A stretch of 12,124 bases of DNA from positions 1 to 12,124 of the forward strand of contig RFKV01000083.1 of the NCBI GenBank assembly GCA_003694175.1. Direction: 5' to 3'. Numbering within the stretch: position 1 is the first letter of the stretch; each line of letters opens with the position of its first letter. Of the stretch, positions 6,380-12,124 are shown piece by piece. Under the pieces are notes generated by a model. The model was given only the letters and a program-made list of their open reading frames with translations, was not told the origin of the DNA and did no database searches. The translations under genes were made by a program, and so were the position numbers. The stretch comes from Candidatus Dojkabacteria bacterium (GTDB lineage Bacteria > Patescibacteriota > Dojkabacteria > J137).

Positions 6380-7012
6380 TTATTTCTCCATGACCACAAG
6401 CCATCTTTGGTTGGTTGATGTACAGGCGAAATCCTTGCAACTTCCGTAAGATGTAAAAATAGTAAACGTAGGAAAACCAGTCCAATTATCCATTATTTCC
6501 ACATATGTTTCTGGTATTGGTTCTGATTTAAGGACGTATCCTTTATGAATGTATCCCTTGAAACATATCTCCATTACATCACCAACTTTTAGTTCTATAA
6601 TTTTTGCAAAATTGCTTCTTGGTTTAAAGCAGTTCCGCAATGGGTCGCAAACGTTGTGACCAATAATCACTGTATTGTCCTTATCAATAGTTTCTTTTAT
6701 AACAGCTGGTGGAGTTTCCATTCCCCAGTCATCTAAACTTTCTACAGTTAAGCTTATTTTCTCAGTTGTCTTTGAATTTAGCCAAAATCCTGTACATTGT
6801 TGGTTTGTTTTAGTGGATCTGTTGAATATGAGATTATGAAAAAATTCATTTTCGTTTCTAAAATCATATGCACTTTTTAAGTTTGTTTCTTCCTTTGGTT
6901 CTTCTTTTTTATCGGATAGATTTGAGTTATTTACCAAAGACAAAAGTATTGTTAGCGTTAAAAAAGCAAAAGCTAACAAGCAATAGGTTAAAAACAACTT
7001 TGCTTCTTTCAT
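6380..7012 (-). CDS. Membrane-anchored sortase-like protein
   Basis: Sortases are cysteine transpeptidases that cut a sorting signal in surface proteins and link it to the envelope. This 210-residue protein has an N-terminal anchor (residues about 6-27), a charged linker (33-60) and a C-terminal sortase-like domain. TVIIGHN (114-120) carries the catalytic histidine H119, followed by NFAKIIELKVGDVMEI (134-149), the family F-x-x-L-x-x-LKxGD segment. The C-terminal NQRWLVVME places the arginine at R203. The cysteine region is unusual: at the strand position where TLxTC is expected it reads TIFTS (184-188), and the likely nucleophile is C192 (GSC), with C197 as alternative. Additional cysteines at 73, 122, 128 and 150 could form disulfides. 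It is divergent from a secreted surface-protein gene. Family assignment is good; activity and class are uncertain. Confidence 0.8.
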   Translation of the reverse strand: MKEAKLFLTYCLLAFAFLTLTILLSLVNNSNLSDKKEEPKEETNLKSAYDFRNENEFFHNLIFNRSTKTNQQCTGFWLNSKTTEKISLTVESLDDWGMETPPAVIKETIDKDNTVIIGHNVCDPLRNCFKPRSNFAKIIELKVGDVMEICFKGYIHKGYVLKSEPIPETYVEIMDNWTGFPTFTIFTSYGSCKDFACTSTNQRWLVVMEK

Positions 7013-7045
7013 AGAGTTATTTTCTTAAAAGGAAAAATTTGTCTA

Positions 7046-7055
7046 TTGTTAACAA
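7046..7055. promoter_or_regulatory. 10-bp perfect palindrome, possible operator
   Basis: TTGTTAACAA is a perfect inverted repeat. It covers the -35 box of the surface-protein promoter and lies just downstream of the likely sortase transcript start, so a bound dimer could repress both genes. No other copy was noticed in the window. Function is inferred. Confidence 0.3.
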
Positions 7056-7073
7056 GAAAAATTCATATATAAT
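7046..7073 (+). promoter_or_regulatory. Promoter of the surface-protein operon
   Basis: TTGTTA (7046-7051, 4 of 6), a 16-base spacer, and a perfect TATAAT (7068-7073). The predicted start is near 7080, giving a leader of about 18 bases before ATG 7099. It probably drives the surface protein and the two ABC genes behind it, since no stronger promoter is seen in their short gaps. It also excludes a TTG at 7039 as the translation start. Confidence 0.62.
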
Positions 7074-7093
7074 TCCATCTGTGATTTTAGCAA
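7066..7093 (-). promoter_or_regulatory. Candidate sortase promoter overlapping the divergent promoter
   Basis: Minus strand: TTGCTA (7093-7088, 4 of 6), a 16-base spacer, and TATATA (7071-7066, 4 of 6). It shares the AT core with the plus-strand -10 box. The transcript would start near 7059, leaving a leader of about 47 bases before the sortase ATG at 7012. Confidence 0.28.
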
Positions 7094-7098
7094 ATACT

Positions 7099-8333
7099 AT
7101 GACTAAGGCTTTTTTGTACATTTTCTTAGTTTTTATAGTAACGGTTTTTTACGGGTTTGCTAGTTATGCCATGAATCTTGAATCTGCAAATTATAGGCTA
7201 ATTGCTCCAAGTACTGAACCAATTAATGGGATAATAGAGTCTCCTACATATGCAGCACTTGTTGATTCATCGCCTGTCAATGATTTTAGATCAGATAGCA
7301 CTACTTACTCATTAAGAGGTGGAACTGCAAGTAACATAACACCTAATGTACCATTGATTGATTGTTTTGAAACGACTACCAACAGTGGTTCGTGTTCAAT
7401 AGGAACAAACGGAATGCAGGAGGTTTGCTCTGCCCCTGGTTGTTATGACAGAGCGAAGGTGAAAATTAATCAACTGCAAAATCCTAACGATGCTAGATAT
7501 GCTCTTCAGATAAGCACAACTCCGGATTTCTCTTCGGATGTCAAGTTTATTGATGGAACAACAAGACTCCCAAAGTCTTCTCTAACTATAAATGATTTCA
7601 GGTTTAAATGTGAGTGGGAGGGAGTTGTGTTAAGTCCATATTGTGCATCTCCAAACATTACCTGGCAGAAGTACAACATACTTGGACTTAATCTAATCCA
7701 GGTACTCAGTATTACATCAGAGCGGCATCGCTGCATGGTAGTTCAATTAATGGAACATTCACTCAGTCTGAATGGGGTCCATCACAAACTGCCACAACAG
7801 CAAATACTTCCCTATTGTTTGACATAGATATTACCAATGATTACATTTCTGGTTCTTCCAATGCACCTCATATACTATATTTGCCTACCGTACTTCCCGA
7901 AACAGTTGTTGATTCAAAAGACTACATAGTGCTTAGATTTAGTTCGAACGGGCTCGGTGGTCTAGTTGTAAATATTAAGGGACAGAACGGCTCGTTAAAT
8001 AACGGTTCTCAAAGTATTCCAAGTGTCAATGGTGATCTTGACATCTTAACGTCTGGATTTGGTCTAAGAAATTTATCAGTTAGTAACAGCAGTAATTATC
8101 CAACCTATTTAGGAAGCCCAAACATTTCATCCACACCTTCAGATTTTACTGATTCGGGTCCGGCTAATAAGGTTGGTTCGCCAAGTATTAGCTTTGTCAG
8201 ATTGCTTGACACTTCGGGTTTGCCGGTACATAATGGAAGGTCTGCTTTTGTCGCCAAAGTAAAGGTATCTCTTAACGTTGAGGTTGGTAACTTTAGTGAA
8301 GTTTTAACGGTAATACCAGTGTCGACGTTTTAG
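7099..8333 (+). CDS. Secreted beta-rich surface protein with Fn3-like region, broken by a one-base frameshift
   Basis: Presented as one gene: frame of 7099 up to about 7694, then the frame ending at 8333, about 411 residues when one base is restored. The N-terminus MTKAFLYIFLVFIVTVFYGFASYA is a signal peptide (shown only to mark it: hydrophobic core residues 5-20, cleavage after SYA at 24). NLESANYRL and STTYSLRGG resemble repeats seen in envelope proteins of streamlined bacteria. Two CxnC-like pairs lie near residues 89-118. A fibronectin-III-like region follows, with the motif LNL-NPGTQYYIRA at the shift and SEWGPSQT after it. A Ser/Asn-rich region and a final beta segment (FVAKVKVSLNVEV) end the protein. 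There is no LPXTG motif and no C-terminal membrane helix, so it does not look like a standard sortase substrate. Likely cotranscribed with the ABC genes (18-bp gap). Function unknown; adhesion or envelope structure is a guess. Confidence 0.72.
7692..7698 (+). other. Single-base deletion (frameshift) in the surface-protein gene
   Basis: Upstream the frame of 7099 reads ...LGLNL; downstream the frame of 7815 reads NPGTQYYIRAASLHGSS. The downstream frame has a TAA at 7689-7691 and the upstream frame continues into unlikely sequence to a TGA at 7825-7827, so the shift must lie between. The Fn3 pattern L-x-L-x-P-G-T-x-Y places it at 7692-7698: one base missing in CTAATCCAGG. There is no slippery heptamer, so a sequencing or assembly error, or a recent mutation, is more likely than programmed frameshifting. 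Confidence 0.8.
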
Positions 8334-8351
8334 GCTGTTTTGTTATGTAAT

Positions 8352-9065
8352 ATGAATAGTTTAATAAGTGATGATACAAACAAACATTCCAACGAATTTG
8401 TCATAGAGGTTAAAAATCTATATAAGACTTATAAATTAGGGACTGAGACAATAACCGCATTAAATGGTGTAAGTTTAGGAATAGTACCAGGTGAGATGGT
8501 TGCTATAACTGGCCCATCTGGAAGTGGAAAATCGACTTTAATGCATATAATAGGTGGGCTGGATAGACCAACATCAGGTGATGTATTAGTATTAGGGAAA
8601 AACATATCTAGGCTAAATCAGCGACAACTTGCACAGTATAGAAATACGACAATTGGATTTGTTTTTCAAAGTTTTTATCTTCAACCCACGCTATCCGCGA
8701 TTGATAATGTCAAGTTACCTCTTGTTTTTACGAAGAAAAATGTGGATCGTACTGCCGTTGCTAAAGATGTTTTGGGAAAGTTAGGTTTGTTAGATAGGTT
8801 AAAAAACAAGCCTAGTGAATTAAGTGGTGGGCAAAGACAGAGGGTGGCAATTGCTAGAGCCATTGTAAATAATCCAAAAGTTATTCTGGCTGATGAGCCG
8901 ACTGGTAACTTAGATTCTAAAACAGGGAAAGGTGTTATTGAACTTTTGAGAAACTTAAATAAAACCGAGGGGGTAACTATAATTATTGTCACTCATGATA
9001 TGTCTGTGGCAGAACTTTGCGACAGAACAATTAAAATGAGAGATGGACAAATTATCAACGATTAA
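8352..9065 (+). CDS. ABC transporter ATPase, MacB/LolD type
   Basis: 237-residue ATPase that powers the permease encoded next. Start ATG 8352 was chosen; a TTG four codons upstream adds only LCN-type residues. All ABC motifs are intact: Walker A GPSGSGKS (54-61), Q-loop Q106 in VFQSF, signature LSGGQ (157-161), Walker B VILADE (177-182), D-loop NLDS and switch H215 in VTHD. The segment ALNGVSL plus GGLDRPTSGDV and GNLDSKTG is typical of the MacB/LolD/FtsE (type VII) group, which works by mechanotransmission at the envelope rather than classical import. The gene follows the surface protein by 18 bp and precedes the permease by 11 bp, consistent with one operon. Substrate is not determinable; export or release of envelope proteins, peptides or toxic compounds is the family range. 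Confidence 0.95.
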   Translation: MNSLISDDTNKHSNEFVIEVKNLYKTYKLGTETITALNGVSLGIVPGEMVAITGPSGSGKSTLMHIIGGLDRPTSGDVLVLGKNISRLNQRQLAQYRNTTIGFVFQSFYLQPTLSAIDNVKLPLVFTKKNVDRTAVAKDVLGKLGLLDRLKNKPSELSGGQRQRVAIARAIVNNPKVILADEPTGNLDSKTGKGVIELLRNLNKTEGVTIIIVTHDMSVAELCDRTIKMRDGQIIND

Positions 9066-9076
9066 CACTAGTGTAT

Positions 9077-10372
9077 ATGAATATTACAGATTGTATCAGC
9101 AGTTCTATTAAATCACTAAAATCAAGAAAGATAAGGACGTTTTTAACAAGTTTTTCCGTTTTTGTTGGTGTATTTATAATACTTGTCCTGATCTCGCTGT
9201 CGAATGGAGCACAAAAGCTGATTATTTCCCAAATCACATCTCAATTTGATTTGAAAACCATATTTGTACTTAGACCTGGTTCGCTAAATATTAATTTTTT
9301 TTCAACTGTAGCGGAGGAAGACAAAGAAGATAGGAGGATAATTGATTTGACAGCTTTGAGTAAGATTAGAAGTTTGGAAAATATAGAATTTGCAGATCCA
9401 GTTTTAAACATTCCTTCAAGAAAGTTTGAATTCAAAGACCAAACTTTTGACAGTAGGGTAGTCAATAATGCTGCAGGCGCAGGATGGGACATTAAAGAGG
9501 GTGATAAAGTGGTGAAGCAGGTGTATTCCGGTAAGTACAGTAATTTGCAGAAGGATGAGATAGTGCTTACAAAAGATTTGGTAGATGCATATGGGAAGTC
9601 CTATGAAGATGTAGTCGGACAGATTGTAGTTTTGCTAGATCAACCAGGAATTTTTGGTTCTCAAACCAGACCAATACAGCCAAGGGAGTATAAGGTTGTA
9701 GGGGTAATTGAAAAGATCAGAAATTTTGTCTACATAATTTCCCTTCAGGAGGCCTTAGATACTCTATCACAAAAAAATGGATATCAAAGTGTTGACGAAT
9801 ACATATCCACAGTAGGCTATCAGAGTTTATACGTTAAAGCAACAGAAGAGCAACATGTCCAGGACATAGCAGATAAAATTAGACAATTAGGTTTTGATGT
9901 AAGTACTTTGGAAGACGTTTTAAGGGTCTTTAATGTTTTGTTTTCGATAGTTCCACTAATTTTTACACTAATAGGCGCTATTGCTGTATTTGTAGCGTCA
10001 ATTGGTATTGTAAATACCATGCTAATGTCCGTATTTGAAAGAACCAGAGAAATTGGCGTATTAAAAGCAGTTGGAGCAAGGAATAAAGACATCCTGCTGC
10101 TTTTTGTTACTGAGGCAGGATTAATTGGCGCTTTTGGCGGGCTTGCAGCAATTTTGGTTAGCTTGATTGTCATGAGCGCAGGTAATTCAATATTTGCTGA
10201 AAACATTGTTCCCAGGTTAGGAATAAGTGAGGTTAAATCCTTGTTTGTTAATGAGCCTTCCTTATTTTTATATACCTTTCTTGCATCGCTGATTGTAGGT
10301 ATCTTTGCAGGTTTATACCCTGCTATAAGAGCAAGTAGGCTTAATCCCGTTGATGCTTTAAGATATGAGTGA
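9077..10372 (+). CDS. MacB/FtsX-family ABC permease
   Basis: 431-residue membrane partner of the preceding ATPase (ATG 9077; a GTG two codons earlier is also possible). The topology is that of MacB. A cytoplasmic N-terminal helix precedes TM1 (about 22-42). A large extracytoplasmic core domain (about 43-285) contains ALSKIRSLENIEFADPVL and YKVVGVIEKI, typical of MacB_PCD. Three helices follow at about 286-313, 338-366 and 396-414. The FtsX-domain hallmark ERTREIGVLKAVGA (321-334) lies between TM2 and TM3, and the C-terminus GLYPAIRASRLNPVDALRYE is classic. No MacA-like adaptor or outer-membrane channel gene is nearby, which fits a cell without a conventional tripartite pump. It ends 58 bp from the convergent deacetylase gene. 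Confidence 0.93.
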   Translation: MNITDCISSSIKSLKSRKIRTFLTSFSVFVGVFIILVLISLSNGAQKLIISQITSQFDLKTIFVLRPGSLNINFFSTVAEEDKEDRRIIDLTALSKIRSLENIEFADPVLNIPSRKFEFKDQTFDSRVVNNAAGAGWDIKEGDKVVKQVYSGKYSNLQKDEIVLTKDLVDAYGKSYEDVVGQIVVLLDQPGIFGSQTRPIQPREYKVVGVIEKIRNFVYIISLQEALDTLSQKNGYQSVDEYISTVGYQSLYVKATEEQHVQDIADKIRQLGFDVSTLEDVLRVFNVLFSIVPLIFTLIGAIAVFVASIGIVNTMLMSVFERTREIGVLKAVGARNKDILLLFVTEAGLIGAFGGLAAILVSLIVMSAGNSIFAENIVPRLGISEVKSLFVNEPSLFLYTFLASLIVGIFAGLYPAIRASRLNPVDALRYE

Positions 10373-10430
10373 TTTAGATATTTGAAGAATTAATTGAGAT
10401 ACAACAAAACTTATGAATTTAGGAGCTGTT

Positions 10431-12098
10431 TTATTTATTTTGTCTACTAAGTTTTTTATAATCCAGCCAACTGCTTAGCGTGGTAAATATTACGGGTCCT
10501 CTATCCAGTTCGTTTGAAAACAGCTTTATTTTTCCAAAAAGATCATTTAATTTAGGTTGATCGATGTCAAACCATTCAGGATGAGATAAGAAGGTAACCA
10601 ATTTGGACTCATAAGATAAACTTCCAGGGGTGTAGTTTGCAATGAAATTAGCGTAAAGTTCTTCTGATGTGGACCAGTACGAATCTGCCCCGTTATTGGG
10701 TATCTCAAGAAGATTCATATTTGGTGATTCATCAGAATTTTGGTTTTCTTTATTTGGATAATATGGTTGAGTGGTGTTTGATACCGTCCAAGGTTGAACT
10801 AATTTGTTTCTACCCAACGGCAGAGGCACTCTAGCGCTTGAATCGTAGATAAACCCAGCCTTTTCTATAGCTTTTAAATTTTCAGTATCCACAAACCATC
10901 CACCGGCTCTGAAACCTTGAATATTTACAAATCCTGCTGATTTCATTTTCTCCAGGCCCCATTTTAGTATTTTCAGATATTCGTCAAATCCATATTCAGT
11001 TGATGGAATGTCGTACCCGCTTAGACCGTCATCCCAAGATTTGGCGTCATACTTAGGTTTTACTCCTGCCTCCTCCAATATATCATGATGCATATGTAAA
11101 TGCATGGCAATATCATCACCCTTGTTAAGTCTTGATTTAACCCAATTTACCAAGAAAGATTTTCTTTCATTGGGTATTTTTAAATTTATTAAAATTCTTG
11201 GATTCCAAAAGTGAGTCATTGGTATTTTAAATTTTTCTGAGATAATCTCCATGGAATTTAAAAATTTTTGTTCGGGGTTAATTCCCTCCCAGTCTATTGT
11301 CCAACTTACAAATACAGGTTCAGATATCTTCACAAAAATTAGATTGGATGATGTTTTTTTCGAATTGATGTTTCCAATAAGTTTAATTTTGTACTCATCC
11401 ACTTGAAATTCGTCTAGTTTAACACTAAACAGTCCCCCTGATTTAGTTTCGAAAGGTATATTACTAAATTCATTACTAGCAAGTTTTGATATATAAAGTG
11501 CTGAATCTTTTACTTCAAAATTTTCTGACTGAATTATTAATTCTTTTGTTATACCTTTCAAATACCATCGTTTATAACTTTTAATTGAAAGAAAGGGAGT
11601 TTCTTCGTCCTCTAGCTCAAGGTAGTTATATTTTTCCGTGAGTTTTGTTATGAGATTTGTTTTGTTGTTTTTAGTTGAGTTCCCGTAGTATAAATAATAA
11701 ATTTTGTCCTTTTCTAACTTCTTAGTCGGGATTATTGTGGTATTTGTTTCGTTTGGTCTATATATCAGTACAGGTATCTCCTCATGATTTGTATCTTGAG
11801 TCTGTTCAATCAGTACAAGATCTTCTCCATCTGGTTTACTCTTTCCAACTAATACAGTAGATGAATGATCAAAACTTATAGCAACCGCTGTTTTATCAGC
11901 GACATCTAAATTCTCATTTTTCACCCTTCTTCTAAAACTAAACGATTCATCTGCCCAAGTAATTGAATTTTTTGAGTAGGTTGGAATCTTAAGTTGTGCT
12001 TGTGTTGCTGATATATGATTGATAGAAAATAGAAACAGTATTAACCCCAAAAAAGCAAAAAGTAGATTTTTTGTCTTTAAAGTTTTATTTTTTGTCAT
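10431..12098 (-). CDS. Secreted DUF2341-like plus polysaccharide-deacetylase-like protein
   Basis: 555 residues with a signal peptide or anchor (hydrophobic 11-29, possible cleavage after ATQA at 34). Residues about 46-140 resemble a DUF2341-type beta-sandwich: WADESFSFRRRV at the start, IPVLIYRP in the middle and the closing YYLYYGN. A beta-rich linker spans 160-258. From about 262 a NodB-like deacetylase domain follows: VSWTIDWEG (264-272, D269 as motif-1 acid), HLHMHHD (333-339, metal-binding histidines), GFRAGGWFVDTENLKAIEKAGF (395-416, motif 3, R397; WbmS-like in flavour), LEIPN (464-468) and SHPEWF (505-510, His 506). The likely role is removing acetyl groups from, or otherwise acting on, an envelope or extracellular glycan. 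Metal ligands look present, but motif 1 is DWE rather than the usual DDG, so the reaction is uncertain. It is convergent with the ABC operon; only 26 bases upstream are in the window. Confidence 0.8.
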   Translation of the reverse strand: MTKNKTLKTKNLLFAFLGLILFLFSINHISATQAQLKIPTYSKNSITWADESFSFRRRVKNENLDVADKTAVAISFDHSSTVLVGKSKPDGEDLVLIEQTQDTNHEEIPVLIYRPNETNTTIIPTKKLEKDKIYYLYYGNSTKNNKTNLITKLTEKYNYLELEDEETPFLSIKSYKRWYLKGITKELIIQSENFEVKDSALYISKLASNEFSNIPFETKSGGLFSVKLDEFQVDEYKIKLIGNINSKKTSSNLIFVKISEPVFVSWTIDWEGINPEQKFLNSMEIISEKFKIPMTHFWNPRILINLKIPNERKSFLVNWVKSRLNKGDDIAMHLHMHHDILEEAGVKPKYDAKSWDDGLSGYDIPSTEYGFDEYLKILKWGLEKMKSAGFVNIQGFRAGGWFVDTENLKAIEKAGFIYDSSARVPLPLGRNKLVQPWTVSNTTQPYYPNKENQNSDESPNMNLLEIPNNGADSYWSTSEELYANFIANYTPGSLSYESKLVTFLSHPEWFDIDQPKLNDLFGKIKLFSNELDRGPVIFTTLSSWLDYKKLSRQNK

Positions 12099-12124
12099 TT
12101 AGTAGCTTTTGTGGTAAATAAAAC

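Noticed and set aside
7039..7098. TTG start at 7039 for the surface protein, with an SD-like AAGGAAA before it
   Set aside because: The promoter TTGTTA-16-TATAAT lies at 7046-7073, downstream of this codon, so the transcript would not contain it. ATG 7099 gives a normal-length signal peptide.
7692..7830. Programmed ribosomal frameshifting in the surface-protein gene
   Set aside because: No slippery heptamer and no clear downstream stem or pseudoknot; a simple one-base deletion explains the data.
1..12124. Reassigned TGA codon (Gracilibacteria/SR1-type code)
   Set aside because: TGA ends several genes at sensible lengths (coiled-coil, HPF-like, permease) and does not interrupt conserved domains.
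1..12124. tRNA, rRNA, CRISPR array, insertion sequence or toxin-antitoxin pair
   Set aside because: No cloverleaf with a TTCRANY arm, no regularly spaced repeats, no transposase motifs or terminal repeats were seen in the gaps.

Overview
This AT-rich window reads like a piece of a small, streamlined bacterial genome, most likely a Candidate Phyla Radiation (Patescibacteria) organism. That placement is inferred from three things: core proteins that are recognisable but strongly diverged (CTP synthase, thymidylate kinase, a shortened PrmC), tight gene packing, and a cell-surface set (sortase-like protein, beta-rich secreted protein, MacB-type ABC pair, DUF2341-like plus deacetylase protein) of a kind common in that group. 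The class cannot be fixed from this window. The standard bacterial code fits: TGA is used as a stop in several genes. None of the eleven gene starts examined has a convincing Shine-Dalgarno sequence.

Left half (1-6248), housekeeping: the 3' part of asparaginyl-tRNA synthetase (+); a convergent minus-strand pair, tmk-like then yebC, with 1 nt between them; pyrG (+), divergent from tmk across about 300 bp that carries promoters for both; prmC (-), convergent with pyrG and only 15 bp away; a coiled-coil protein of unknown function (-); and a 97-residue S30AE/HPF-like ribosome-hibernation candidate (+). These cover translation (AsnRS, YebC, PrmC, HPF-like) and pyrimidine nucleotide supply (CTP synthase, TMP kinase).

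Right half (6249-12124), cell envelope: a membrane-anchored sortase-like protein (-) is divergent from a secreted surface protein (+). The short region between them holds a clear TTGTTA-16-TATAAT promoter and a perfect 10-bp palindrome, which also shows that the surface gene starts at ATG 7099. The surface protein is split by a one-base deletion near 7692-7698; restoring it joins two reading frames through a fibronectin-III-like motif. The gene is followed closely by a MacB/LolD-type ABC ATPase and a MacB/FtsX permease, probably as one operon. A secreted protein with a DUF2341-like N-terminal module and a NodB-like deacetylase domain converges on them from the minus strand.

The most interesting features are the unusual sortase active-site region beside a surface protein with no LPXTG signal, the frameshift, the shared divergent control region, the DUF2341-deacetylase architecture, and the changed motifs in otherwise conserved nucleotide enzymes. 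No CRISPR array, transposon, rRNA or tRNA was seen.
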